28,049 nucleotides of DNA, taken from NCBI GenBank assembly GCA_012026715.1, contig VEPB01000452.1, positions 1 through 28,049 of the forward strand, in the 5' to 3' direction. Each line of letters starts with the position of its first letter. The first letter of the stretch is position 1. The notes beneath the pieces were generated by a model. That model saw only the letters and a program-made list of their open reading frames with translations. It had not been told where the DNA came from and searched no databases. The DNA comes from Methylococcaceae bacterium. GTDB lineage: Bacteria > Pseudomonadota > Gammaproteobacteria > Methylococcales > Methylococcaceae. The position numbers were made by a program, and so were the translations under genes. Positions 1 to 7,314 of the stretch are shown piece after piece.

Positions 1-270
1 CGGAAGCAAAAAAGACCCCGCCGAAGCGGGGTTGACTCAAGTGGTGTTGGAGGGAACCCATGTCGGCGCATTTCAAGAAAGGCGGGATGCGCTTTGATGG
101 AGCGCGTCGCAAGGGTATTAGTCATCTAGCAAACGTCAGGCCAAGACAGCCATGTCCCGTTTTATCAGTATGATGGGGGCTGGCCTGGACGCGGTGTTTG
201 CACCAAAAGTAAAAGCTGTCGACGACTTTGCCGCGTTTATGTGCGGTCGTCGCCCGGCGACCGTCGCTCG
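1..270. other. Intergenic region, no recognised gene
   Basis: This stretch lies downstream of the cytochrome gene on the minus strand. I see no convincing coding sequence in it. It holds a clear minus-strand terminator at its left end and a weaker hairpin (arms 244-249 and 258-263) just after the cytochrome stop. A minus-strand start near 116 stays open to the window edge, but its product resembles nothing I know. Confidence 0.5.
8..32 (-). terminator. Rho-independent terminator
   Basis: On the minus strand a 7-bp stem, ACCCCGC paired with GCGGGGT (26-32 and 15-21), is capped by a UUCG tetraloop closed by C-G, an ultrastable loop. It is followed after one base by six T residues (13 down to 8). 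It probably ends the transcript that includes the tetrahaem cytochrome gene, whose stop lies about 240 bases upstream. A short unrecognised transcript in between is the alternative. Confidence 0.8.
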
Positions 271-831
271 TCAGGGTAGCCGATGCGCCAACCCCTGATG
301 GCAGTCCACGCAGGTCTTGCCCAGCGTGCCGATGCGCTGATGCATGTCGCCGGAGCCCTGAGCCTGAGGGTCCATGGCGCTCACGTCGTGGCAGCTCCTG
401 CAGGGGGCTGAATCCGACGCCTTCAGGTCGAGCAATACCCGGCGCGCCATCTCGAGGCGCAGGGCCGCAAATTTCTCGGGGGTGTCGATGGTCCCGATCA
501 GGTGGTGGTAGACGTCCTTGCTGGCCGTGACTTTGGCTTTGGCGTAGGCCAGCCAGTTTGCATGGGGCAGGTGGCAGTCGGCGCAACCGGCCCGGACGCC
601 GGTGCGGTTGCGGTAGTGGGGCGATTGCAGATAGTCCTGATAGGACGCACCGGCCATCTCGTGGCAGGATAGGCAAAATCCGTTGCTGTCGCTCAAGCCG
701 GCCAAGCCGGCGAAACCGGCCGCGATTGTCAGGCCCAACAGCGCGCCGAACACCAAAGGAATGCCTGCGGGGTGTTTCGTGATGAGCGCCGTCGTGCGGT
801 TGCTGAGTCGGTCGATCAATCGAAAATCCAT
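271..831 (-). CDS. NapC/NirT-family tetrahaem cytochrome c
   Basis: Predicted membrane-anchored tetrahaem c-type cytochrome that would take electrons from quinol and pass them to a periplasmic reductase. The 186-residue protein has one N-terminal membrane anchor (about residues 22-46) and four CXXCH haem sites at residues 53-57, 83-87, 144-148 and 174-178. This size, anchor and haem spacing fit the NapC/NirT family, which is usually about 190-200 residues. I chose the ATG at 831 because GAGGTG lies 6 bases upstream; an in-frame GTG at 840 would add three residues. No nitrate, nitrite or TMAO reductase gene is nearby, so its partner is unknown, and I assign no gene symbol. It may be a single-gene unit ending at the terminator at 8-32. 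Confidence 0.85.
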   Translation of the reverse strand: MDFRLIDRLSNRTTALITKHPAGIPLVFGALLGLTIAAGFAGLAGLSDSNGFCLSCHEMAGASYQDYLQSPHYRNRTGVRAGCADCHLPHANWLAYAKAKVTASKDVYHHLIGTIDTPEKFAALRLEMARRVLLDLKASDSAPCRSCHDVSAMDPQAQGSGDMHQRIGTLGKTCVDCHQGLAHRLP

Positions 832-996
832 GGCTGACACCTCGATGGTGAGTCCGCATCCAGTTTAGTCGGTGATCCCGCGCACGCCTGTCGTTCAAGA
901 GGGTACGCGTTTTCCGCGTCGATTGCGGCGATCGGCCGGGGCGTGGAAGCCTACCCCCGCTTCGAGCCGTAGGGGTGCCCCGCGCAGGCGCTCCGC

Positions 997-1848
997 TCAG
1001 CGGTACACGTTCAATGTTGTCAGCACCGCATTGCCGTCCAGTCGGGCCGGGATAGCCTGCGCGACAGGCGGCGCCGCCAGCCAGGGCATCAAGTCATCCA
1101 GCGAATTCAAGCTCCGATCGTAGCGCTTGGCGCGGCGGAACTGATCGTCGTGGCGCTTGCGGATCGGCAGGAAGCGCACGTCCGTATCCTGGCCGAGGCA
1201 TTCGTAGAAACTGTGGTAGCCGGCGCCCACAACCAGCAGCTTGGCGGCCCGGATGGGGGTGTGAAGATGGCGGTGGCTGTGGAACTCCAGACCGGCCTTG
1301 CGGGCCGCCGCGCGCAGCAGTTCCAACAGTCTGGAATTGCAGCGGTGCTCGCTGTCCACCAGCACGAAGTGGCGGCGATCGGGCTTGAAGTCCAGGTGCC
1401 CGGCATCCACTACATAGCCGCAATGGCGGGCCATCGGTAGCTGGCCGTCCCACTCGCAGCACTCGGCGGGATAGGGGCTTAGCACCCGGTGGTAGGGCGT
1501 GGCATCGGCTGCGCCGTGGTTGTTGCTGTGGCGCGCCAGCCAAAGGCGCGTTTCGTAGCGGCCCAGCAAATCTTCGTTCAGTTCTTCGCGCCAGCCCCGC
1601 GGGAAGGTATCGACCACGATGCCCGCCGATGGACGCCCGGTGAGCGGTGCCAGGTCCGGATCGGCCAGGCTTTCGGCATAAATCCGGGGCAACTTTCCCT
1701 CGGGCAGGTAGCGATCGGACCCGGGACGGATCAGCAACAGGGCGGTCTGGCCGGATCGGGCCAGCAGCCGTTGCAGCAGCCAGCCCCGACGGGCGTGACC
1801 GTGGCCGCCGCCAATGGCATAGATCAACCAGTCAGCTGTCGTAGCCAC
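997..1848 (-). CDS. Predicted MurG-like (GT-B fold) glycosyltransferase
   Basis: A protein of about 283 residues that looks like a nucleotide-sugar glycosyltransferase of the GT-B/MurG type. The N-terminus has a beta-strand followed by a glycine-rich loop, IGGGHGHARRG, like the MurG N-terminal loop. Near residues 215-245 the segment VVGAGYHSFYECL followed by FLPIRKRHDDQFRRA matches the usual donor-binding arrangement of a G-rich turn, a short hydrophobic strand, then D-D-Q-x-x-R-A. I placed the start at GTG 1848, which overlaps the preceding gene by 17 bases; AAAAAGG just upstream is a poor ribosome site, so coupling to the upstream gene is likely. It is the last gene of the LemA/TPM operon. 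Sugar and acceptor cannot be told from sequence. Confidence 0.6.
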   Translation of the reverse strand: MATTADWLIYAIGGGHGHARRGWLLQRLLARSGQTALLLIRPGSDRYLPEGKLPRIYAESLADPDLAPLTGRPSAGIVVDTFPRGWREELNEDLLGRYETRLWLARHSNNHGAADATPYHRVLSPYPAECCEWDGQLPMARHCGYVVDAGHLDFKPDRRHFVLVDSEHRCNSRLLELLRAAARKAGLEFHSHRHLHTPIRAAKLLVVGAGYHSFYECLGQDTDVRFLPIRKRHDDQFRRAKRYDRSLNSLDDLMPWLAAPPVAQAIPARLDGNAVLTTLNVYR

Positions 1849-2281
1849 CGCCTTTTTCGTCGCTACGGTCGTAGTCGGACACCGCGTCGAAGGCCGCGTA
1901 GTCCTCGGCGCTGAAAGGCGATTCCAGCAAGGCGTCGGTGGTCGCCGTTGCGGCCTCGTCCGACCAGCCGCCGGAGGCGCCACCGCCACCGAATGCGCCG
2001 CCCTGGCCGGTGAACACGTCTTCCGTGGCGGCATCGCCAGAGTACGACGATGTGGCGGTGGAGTGGCTGCGATCAGAGTCCAGGGTGTCGGAGTCCGGCC
2101 GCAGCCGGGCATAACAGTCGGGGCATAGCACCTGCTGACCGTAAGGCCGGCGGTGTTCCACGCAGAGGGAAGTCCGGCATTGGGAACAGGCGGTGATCGG
2201 GGGACCCTGACAGGGCCGGACGAAGATGAGGCCGACCCGGCAGCCGCAGCGGGCGGGATCGGGGAGGGGTGGACTAGCCAT
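1832..2281 (-). CDS. Small zinc-finger protein with glycine-rich TPM-type tail
   Basis: A 149-residue protein with no signal peptide or membrane segment. Residues about 33-56 carry CSQC-x4-C-x2-H...CPDC, a B-box/zinc-ribbon-like metal site, and two further cysteines lie near the N-terminus. The middle holds GGAFGGGGASGGW, a motif normally found at the extreme C-terminus of YgcG/TPM-domain proteins, some of which also carry zinc ribbons. Here it sits on a separate polypeptide encoded directly after a TPM gene that lacks that tail; the TGA of the TPM gene overlaps this ATG (ATGA). I infer a split of a TPM-zinc-ribbon-tail protein, or a partner of the TPM protein. The acidic C-terminus ends GGGYDS. 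Function unknown. Confidence 0.7.
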   Translation of the reverse strand: MASPPLPDPARCGCRVGLIFVRPCQGPPITACSQCRTSLCVEHRRPYGQQVLCPDCYARLRPDSDTLDSDRSHSTATSSYSGDAATEDVFTGQGGAFGGGGASGGWSDEAATATTDALLESPFSAEDYAAFDAVSDYDRSDEKGGGYDS

Positions 2282-2766
2282 CAGTGCGAGGCTCCGGGGT
2301 GTGGCAGAGCGGCGGCGATGGTTTCGATTCCTGCGCGCAGGCCGCCGTAATAATCCTTGCGTTTGAAGTGGGGTGCGATGGTGTCCTCGACGATGCGCTT
2401 GGCCCTGGCGTCGGGCAGGTCCCCTTCCAGGCCATAACCGACTTCGATGCGGATACGGTGGTCGGCCAGGGCCACCAGCAGCAGGATGCCGTCATCGCGT
2501 TTGCGATCGCCCAGCTTCCAGGACTCGGCCACCCGGATGGCGAATTGCTCGATGGTCTCCGGGAGGGTGGTTGCGACGATCAGCACCGCGATCTGCGCCT
2601 GCTGGCCACGCAGCAGGGCCGCTAGCTCATCGCGCTGACTGGCGGAGAGGGTGCCGGTGGTATCGGTGACCCTGGATTGCAGCGGGGGCACCACCGGTTC
2701 CGCCCGGACCGGATCACAGGGCAAGGCCAACACGGCAACCAGCCAAAACGCCGGCAGGAGGCCCAT
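2281..2766 (-). CDS. TPM-domain (YgcG/TPM_phosphatase family) exported protein
   Basis: A 161-residue exported protein consisting of a signal peptide (residues 1 to about 22, cleavage after VRA) and one TPM domain. Recognisable family segments are RVTDTTGTLS near the N-terminus, the core QIAVLIVATT, ESWKLGDRKRDDGILLLVA and RIEVGYGLEGDLPD. TPM proteins are found with LemA lipoproteins in many bacteria; a plant relative is involved in photosystem II repair, but the bacterial role is unsettled. The usual transmembrane segment and glycine-rich tail after the domain are missing, so this copy is probably a free periplasmic protein. It starts 3 bases after the LemA stop and overlaps the next gene by ATGA. 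Confidence 0.85.
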   Translation of the reverse strand: MGLLPAFWLVAVLALPCDPVRAEPVVPPLQSRVTDTTGTLSASQRDELAALLRGQQAQIAVLIVATTLPETIEQFAIRVAESWKLGDRKRDDGILLLVALADHRIRIEVGYGLEGDLPDARAKRIVEDTIAPHFKRKDYYGGLRAGIETIAAALPHPGASH

Positions 2767-2769
2767 GGG

Positions 2770-3393
2770 TCAGGGTTTGGCCGGTGTGGCGCCGAAATCG
2801 ACCACCGGCGGCTTGGCCAGCATCGATTCGTTTTCCACCGCGAAATTGGGCTTGACCTTGAAGCCGAACCACTGCGCCGTGAAGTTGGACGGGAAGGAAC
2901 GGACCGTGACGTTGTAGTCCTTGACCGCCTCGATGTAGCGATTGCGCGCCACGGTGATGCGGTTTTCGGTGCCTTCCAACTGCGCCTGGAGATCGCGGTA
3001 CAACCCGTCCGCCTTCAGTTGGGGGTAGTTTTCGGCAACCACCAGCAGCCGTGACAACGCCCCCCGCAATTCCTGCTGAGCCGTCACGAAGCGCTTGAAG
3101 GCCTGCTCGTCGTTGACCAGTTCCGGCGTGGCCCGGATGCCGCCGACCTGGGACCGGGCTGCCGTCACCGCTTCCAGCACCTCTTTTTCGTGGGCCGCGT
3201 ATCCCTTGACCACGCTGACCAGGTTGGGCACCAGATCGGCCCGGCGCTGGTACTGATTCAAGACCTCCGACCAGGTCGCGCCGATCTCCTCATCGCTTTC
3301 CTGCAGGGCGTTGTATCCGCAGCCGGAAATCAGCGCCATCGCCAACAGCGCCGCCAGCCAGCCCAGACGTTGCAGAATTCCGCGCAGGTTCAT
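2770..3393 (-). CDS. lemA: LemA family lipoprotein
   Basis: A 207-residue LemA-family protein. Residues 1-25 form a lipoprotein signal peptide with the lipobox LISGC (lipidated Cys25). The rest is a predicted helical bundle with the family segments WSEVLNQYQRRADLVPNLV near the start of the mature protein, VVAENYPQLKAD in the middle and a C-terminal NFTAQWFGFK. I prefer ATG 3393 because it puts the lipobox at a normal distance; an in-frame ATG at 3426 would add 11 residues, and neither has a strong ribosome site. It is followed after 3 bases by the TPM gene, the usual LemA-TPM pairing. The function of LemA proteins is not established. Confidence 0.9.
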   Translation of the reverse strand: MNLRGILQRLGWLAALLAMALISGCGYNALQESDEEIGATWSEVLNQYQRRADLVPNLVSVVKGYAAHEKEVLEAVTAARSQVGGIRATPELVNDEQAFKRFVTAQQELRGALSRLLVVAENYPQLKADGLYRDLQAQLEGTENRITVARNRYIEAVKDYNVTVRSFPSNFTAQWFGFKVKPNFAVENESMLAKPPVVDFGATPAKP

Positions 3394-3447
3394 CAGTGTT
3401 TCGCCCGGTCGTGTGAAGGACTGCATTCTAACCGACCCCGAAGGGTC

Positions 3448-4629
3448 TTACAGCAGCCGTACCCAGATGCTGCGGCTGGTGCGTTTCAAGCCGGCAAACC
3501 AGCGACAGGGCAGATAGAGACAAGCGGCTACGCAAGCCGCAGCCAAGTATACGATCAGCAGGCCGAAACCCTGGTCCGGCGGCTGTTGCGGGCGGGGATC
3601 GATCAGCGGCCAGCCGAATTGCCATTCGGCATGGCCATACCGGCCATAGTCCATCAGCGCGGCGAGGGCGTGGATCAGCGGCAGGTGGAGCAGGTAGAAG
3701 AACAGCGGCACCTGGCCGAACACGTTGAGGGGCCGCAGCCAGATCGGCGGCGACCGGTCCAGGGCCGCCAGCAGGATCATGCCGGGTCCCAGGGTCATCA
3801 GCAGATAGTGCAGGGAAGGCGGGTATTTGGTGCACTTGAGCAAGGACATCAGGGTCTGAAGGTCGGATGCCTGAGCCGACCAGCGTTCGGCGTCGCCGTA
3901 CAGGTTGCCGAGCCGCAACAGCACGAAGCCGGCGGTCAGCGCCATGCCCCAGTGCAGCAGGCCCAGGCGGCGCCGCGCGGGTTCCAGGCGGAACATCGGG
4001 CCGAATGCGAATCCTGCCGCCATCACGCCGATCCAGGGAACCAGGGGATAGGAGGCGATGAAGCGCCGGCCGTTGCCGAACTCGAAGCCGCCGCCGGCAT
4101 GGACCACCTGCCACAGCCAGCCCCAGGCGCCGAAGTCTTCCGGGCGAAGTGGATCCAGCAGATTGTGGCCCAGCATCAAGGCCAGGCCGATCGCGGCGAT
4201 GAGCGGCAGGCGCAGCCGGATCAGGCCGGCCAGGACGATCATCGACCAGCCGATCGCCCACAGCACCCCCACCCGGATCCGGACCATGTCCAGGCTGAAG
4301 TTCCAGCCGGTCCAGCGAATGACGGTGAGGTCCAACAGAATCAACAAGGCGCCCCGGCTCAGCAGCAGGCGCGATTGCCCGCTGACGTCGCCGTTGCGGG
4401 TCAGGGACAGGTAACTGCTGGCGCCCGACAGAAAGATGAACAGTGGCGCGCAGAAGTGGGTGATCCAGCGGGTGAAGAACAGCGCCGCGTCGGTCCTTTG
4501 CAGGTCCAGCGGGTCGAAGTTGGCGCTGCTGAAATAATCGCGGGTGTGATCCAGCGCCATCAGCACCATGACGAGGCCGCGCACCAGGTCGATGGCCAAC
4601 ACCCGGCGGTCGAAGCTGTTGTGCTCCAT
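3448..4629 (-). CDS. DUF1624/HGSNAT-like membrane acyltransferase
   Basis: A 393-residue polytopic membrane protein with about nine to ten hydrophobic segments. The N-terminal RRVLAIDLVRGLVMVLMALDHTRDYF (given in part) is the hallmark of DUF1624/COG3503, related to heparan-alpha-glucosaminide N-acetyltransferase, which moves acetyl groups from acetyl-CoA across a membrane onto sugars. The histidine in ALDHTRD and later HFCAPLFIFLSG also fit this family. I infer acylation of a periplasmic sugar; the substrate is unknown. It lies 54 bases upstream of lemA on the same strand and may be the first gene of that operon. The ribosome site before ATG 4629 is weak. Confidence 0.8.
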   Translation of the reverse strand: MEHNSFDRRVLAIDLVRGLVMVLMALDHTRDYFSSANFDPLDLQRTDAALFFTRWITHFCAPLFIFLSGASSYLSLTRNGDVSGQSRLLLSRGALLILLDLTVIRWTGWNFSLDMVRIRVGVLWAIGWSMIVLAGLIRLRLPLIAAIGLALMLGHNLLDPLRPEDFGAWGWLWQVVHAGGGFEFGNGRRFIASYPLVPWIGVMAAGFAFGPMFRLEPARRRLGLLHWGMALTAGFVLLRLGNLYGDAERWSAQASDLQTLMSLLKCTKYPPSLHYLLMTLGPGMILLAALDRSPPIWLRPLNVFGQVPLFFYLLHLPLIHALAALMDYGRYGHAEWQFGWPLIDPRPQQPPDQGFGLLIVYLAAACVAACLYLPCRWFAGLKRTSRSIWVRLL

Positions 4630-5027
4630 GTTCTGGGTAAGCTGTCAGGGGATATCGGCATTCTTGCAGATCGCGGCGGGATCTGTCTGCTGCCGGCACA
4701 GGGGGCGTTCGATGTCGCAGGAAGCGACGGGGTTGAGGCGTCCGATTAGAAAGCGATGGCGCCGAGGAGGTGCCCGGCGAAAGGAGGGCGATGGCGGTCG
4801 ATCGCGCGCCTATTGCTGTCGTCCAGCCCGCCTGAGCCCCACTGACAGGTTCTGAGGTGGAGCCGCCGCAGGTTCGGGCGGCCGAACGGGAAGACTTGGC
4901 CCAACCCGATATACCCTTCGTTCCGATCTCGCTCAAACGATAGCTTTTTTGGAGCTTACGCGAGGGCTGATACTGGCACTGGATTGTGGAACCCGCGGTT
5001 CGTTGGTTGCAAGCGCGAGGGGTTCGA
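4630..5027. other. Intergenic region, no supported gene
   Basis: About 400 bases between the DUF1624 gene and the hlyD remnant. It should carry the minus-strand promoter for the DUF1624 operon, but I see no convincing sigma-70 boxes. On the plus strand, AAGGAGGGCG precedes an ATG at 4790, but the reading frame closes after 14 codons, so it may be a vestige. Nothing else is recognisable. Confidence 0.4.
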
Positions 5028-5310
5028 TCAGCGCTCTTGCAGGCTTTCGCCGGCATGCTGGATCAGCGGGCTGAGGAAAGACTCGATCATCCGCGGATGG
5101 CCGATCTTGATCTCAACGGTCACGGCCATTTCCGGTGCTAGACTCACCACCTGGTCTTCCACCCTGATCCTGTAGCGCGTCGGCTGGACCTTGGCGGAAT
5201 AAATCACCCCGCGTTTTTTTGCTGATGGCATTACGGGAACCGAGGGCGATGACCCCATGGATCGTTCCGGTTTTGGTGAAGGGAAACGCTGGAAAGGCTG
5301 CTCCGACAGT
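5028..5310 (-). pseudogene. HlyD-type secretion adaptor remnant (C-terminal, frameshifted)
   Basis: Degraded 3' end of a membrane-fusion (periplasmic adaptor) protein of a type I secretion system. One minus-strand frame (about 5310-5221) reads FPFTKTGTIHGVIALGSRNAISKK. The next frame (5214-5028) continues RGVIYSAKVQPTRYRIRVEDQ and ends with PEMAVTVEIKIG, FLSPLIQHAGESLQER and a stop. These are in the order and spacing of the HlyD C-terminus (FPFTKYGTIDG, then LSPGMAVTVEIKTG, then LLSPL...ESLRER). The two frames meet at a run of seven A residues (minus strand, 5220-5214), so a one-base slip broke the frame. The first roughly 300 residues of a normal 400+ residue adaptor are absent, and no transporter or TolC gene is nearby. 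It is a pseudogene even if the slip were a sequencing error. Confidence 0.8.
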
Positions 5311-5811
5311 CATTCTTCTGGGTTGGAGGGCGCGCAATCGCTGACACCTGGGACCGACGAATTACCTCGTTCAGGAATCAACCCGCAGCGTCAATCGGCT
5401 AGGGAATCGCCGATAGATCCGGCCAAACTGGGGCAGGGTCAGGAGAAAAATGGCTGCATTGATTTGCCCTGAAGTGGACCGCCGAAGTCGCAGCCGTTGA
5501 GCTTTGCCGAACTCGAATAACGGACGACGAAACGCCAGGCCCGCCGGGCGTTTTTCCCGGTGGGAATGGAGCGAGTAGTTCGGTGGAGCCCGTTGTTAGT
5601 GTCGCGGTGACTCCGCTAAAGGCCCGCTACCAGTGCCTGGCGAAGCATGCGGCGCAGGTCAACGTCTTGGTTGCCCTCGCCAATGGGTACCTGTTTCGAG
5701 GCTCATCGAAGGCCGCCTAGCGGCCAAAGTGCACGTGCCCGGTAAAGCGGGCCAATCGCGTGGAACCGAAGGCGAAAGCTCGACGACCAAAGCACGTCTA
5801 TAGAAGAAGTA

Positions 5812-5832
5812 CTGAATAAATCAGCGGTTCCC
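5812..5832. repeat. 21-base dispersed repeat, copy 1 (possible insertion-element end)
   Basis: Read on the minus strand, this 21-mer begins GGGAACCGCTGATT and ends ATTCAG. It matches the 21-mer at 19756-19776 with two mismatches, in inverted orientation. The plus strand at 5281 also begins GGGAAACGCTG, 10 of 11 bases like this repeat, at the point where the HlyD similarity breaks off. The stretch 5281-5832 could thus be a small element with short terminal inverted repeats. I recognise no transposase in it. Confidence 0.45.
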
Positions 5833-5884
5833 TGAGGTATTGGCCGCAGGGAGGCGGGCTCAAGTCAACACCGTTGCGTCTGGC

Positions 5885-5892
5885 GGAGGGGA
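5885..5892 (+). promoter_or_regulatory. Ribosome binding site that decides the LuxR-type start
   Basis: The purine run GGAGGGGA ends 5 bases before GTG 5898 and is a strong match to the 16S rRNA tail. It supports GTG 5898 over the in-frame TTG at 5874, which has no such site. Confidence 0.7.
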
Positions 5893-5897
5893 GTGCA

Positions 5898-7016
5898 GTG
5901 CGGCAAACAACCAGGGCCGGAGGGCCGCAGTCGTCGTCTTACTACAGGTCGGAACGCGCGTGGTTCGACCACTTGCGGATCATGGCGGAACTGCCCTACC
6001 CGAGCCGGGCGCTGATGTCGAGCATCGCCGCGGTGCTCGGCCAGCATTTCCAGTGGGATTTCATCGCCTTCGGCTGGGATGACCGGCAGACTCTGCAGCC
6101 GCTGGGCTACTGGGCGGAACCCGTGGTCGGCGAAATCCTGAAAACCTACGCCGACAACTTCGCGAAATTCGCCGAGGAATTGCCGCTGGGCATCATGCTG
6201 GAGAGCCGCGGGCGCATCCTGCGCATGGCCGAGGCCAGCGCGGAATACGAACAGAGCCGGCTTTACACGGATTTGCTGCAGCCCTACGGCGTCCGTTGGG
6301 GCTTGGCGGTACCCGTCTATCTCGGCGAGGACGGACTGGGCTTCCTCGGTATCTTCCGCCGCGGCGAGCGTGGCCCTTACACGGACGCGGACCAGGATCG
6401 GCTCGATAAGGTCGGCCTGGCCCTGGGCGATCTGGACCGGCGCCATAACCCGCTGGCGGCCTTGCCCAAGCCGGCTAGCCGTGAGGCGATGATCGCCAGC
6501 ATGCTGATCAACCGGCAGGGCCGCGTTCTCGGGTTGAGCCGGAACGCCCGCAACATCCTCTTCCTGTCGAGCAAGGCCGGCATGGGGCCGCCGGACTGGG
6601 CGCGCGCCGATTGGCATGCGCTGCCGCCGGAAGTCACGATGAAGGTCAAGAGGCTCTTTGCCGCCGAGGATCGTGACCACCTCGAAGTCCGGCTGCGGCT
6701 GCCCTGGGGCGGGTTCGACTTCGTCCTCGAAAAGATCGAGCTTGCCGGCGAGCGGCCCGAAACCGTGGCCAACGTCATCATTCGCCATCACGAGCCGCTG
6801 GACATCGCCGTGGCGCGTGCGCTCTGGGGCTGGCCGCTCTCGCCCAAGGAAAAGCGCATCCTCATCGCCTCGGCCCGCAACCCCAGCCGGGCGCAGCTGG
6901 CGGCGGCGCTGGGGCTGACCGAGGGCACGGTGCGGCATTACATCAACGAAATCCAGAGCAGGATGGGCATGTCGTCACGCCAGGAAGTCATCGAGCAGAT
7001 CCTGGCGGCGCCCTAA
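5898..7016 (+). CDS. LuxR-family transcriptional regulator
   Basis: A 372-residue DNA-binding protein. The last about 60 residues, from LSPKEKRILIASA through LGLTEGTVRHYINEI, form a LuxR/GerE helix-turn-helix with the usual T-E-G-T-V-x-x-(H/Y) recognition helix. The first about 200 residues look like a GAF-type sensor fold (FDFIAFGWDD-like strand, PVYLGEDGLGFLGIFRR, then GPYTDADQDRLDKVG), and about residues 205-300 may be a PAS-like segment (MLINRQGRVLGLSRNARNIL). No receiver aspartate, autoinducer synthase or kinase is seen nearby, so the signal is unknown. The start is GTG 5898. It is transcribed alone on the plus strand between minus-strand genes; its targets may be the secreted-protein genes to the right, but that is only position-based inference. 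Confidence 0.8.
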   Translation: MRQTTRAGGPQSSSYYRSERAWFDHLRIMAELPYPSRALMSSIAAVLGQHFQWDFIAFGWDDRQTLQPLGYWAEPVVGEILKTYADNFAKFAEELPLGIMLESRGRILRMAEASAEYEQSRLYTDLLQPYGVRWGLAVPVYLGEDGLGFLGIFRRGERGPYTDADQDRLDKVGLALGDLDRRHNPLAALPKPASREAMIASMLINRQGRVLGLSRNARNILFLSSKAGMGPPDWARADWHALPPEVTMKVKRLFAAEDRDHLEVRLRLPWGGFDFVLEKIELAGERPETVANVIIRHHEPLDIAVARALWGWPLSPKEKRILIASARNPSRAQLAAALGLTEGTVRHYINEIQSRMGMSSRQEVIEQILAAP

Positions 7017-7127
7017 GGATTTGGTCGAAAATAGCTTCCCCGAAGTCTCGCGGGAGGGCGTCAGAGTCCCCCGGGTCGAAATCTGGAACCCTACCCAGGA
7101 ACCTCCGGGCCATGGCCGCACTTTTTT

Positions 7128-7162
7128 CCTTCTCCCTCTGGGAGAAGGTGGCCCGAAGGGCC
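7128..7162. repeat. Double-hairpin intergenic repeat
   Basis: Two adjacent perfect hairpins: CCTTCTCCC (7128-7136) pairs with GGGAGAAGG (7140-7148), and GGCCC (7150-7154) pairs with GGGCC (7158-7162). This form, CTCCC-TCT-GGGAG followed by GGCCCGAAGGGCC and GGATGAGG, is typical of short repeats dispersed between genes in high-G+C proteobacteria. A partial relative (TCTCCCTCTGG on the minus strand) lies at 17068-17078. The T run precedes rather than follows the hairpin on the plus strand, so it is not a plus-strand terminator. Confidence 0.65.
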
Positions 7163-7172
7163 GGATGAGGGA

Positions 7173-7229
7173 GAGAGACCACTCGATTCCAGGGCACAAG
7201 TCGCGGGCCATGGGGCCGAGTGGTCTCTC
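7173..7229. repeat. 13-bp inverted repeat
   Basis: GAGAGACCACTCG (7173-7185) is perfectly inverted at 7217-7229 with a 31-base loop. It directly follows the double hairpin at 7128-7162 and probably belongs to the same composite repeat between the LuxR gene and the convergent M91 gene. It could act as a bidirectional transcription block or an mRNA-stabilising structure. Confidence 0.6.
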
Positions 7230-7314
7230 CCCGCGGGAGCGGGGCTTCAACGCGATCCCATTCGATTCGACCGCTTCCGGCACGCCCGGCTGTCCTTTCC
7301 GGAGCGGAGCCACG

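Larger units (their letters stand above)
5311..5897. other. Decayed intergenic region upstream of luxR-type gene
   Basis: About 590 bases with no supported gene. A GTG-started frame at 5583-5720 (45 residues) exists but has no good ribosome site or recognisable product. A weak plus-strand terminator-like hairpin lies at 5531-5555 (AACGCC/GGCGTT with a short T run), and a 6-bp palindrome at 5711-5725. The 21-base repeat at 5812-5832 and the abrupt end of HlyD similarity near 5290 suggest insertion-element debris. The LuxR promoter must be in the right part, but I cannot point to it. Confidence 0.4.

Noticed and set aside
40..60. Minus-strand GGGTTCCCTCC-AACACCA, like a tRNA or tmRNA 3' end
   Set aside because: No cloverleaf or acceptor-stem partner can be drawn upstream.
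4790..4834. ATG with a very good AAGGAGG ribosome site
   Set aside because: The frame closes after 14 codons and the peptide has no attenuator-like or leader feature; no gene follows on that strand.
3428..5056. Long minus-strand frame overlapping the DUF1624 gene
   Set aside because: It is rich in Pro, Arg and Gly with no family motif, a typical shadow of the real membrane-protein frame.
5531..5555. Plus-strand terminator-like hairpin
   Set aside because: Only 6 bp with a 10-base loop, a T tract partly used by the stem, and no plus-strand gene upstream.
5583..5720. GTG-started 45-codon frame on the plus strand
   Set aside because: No ribosome site at a useful distance, no recognisable product, and it lies in a decayed region.
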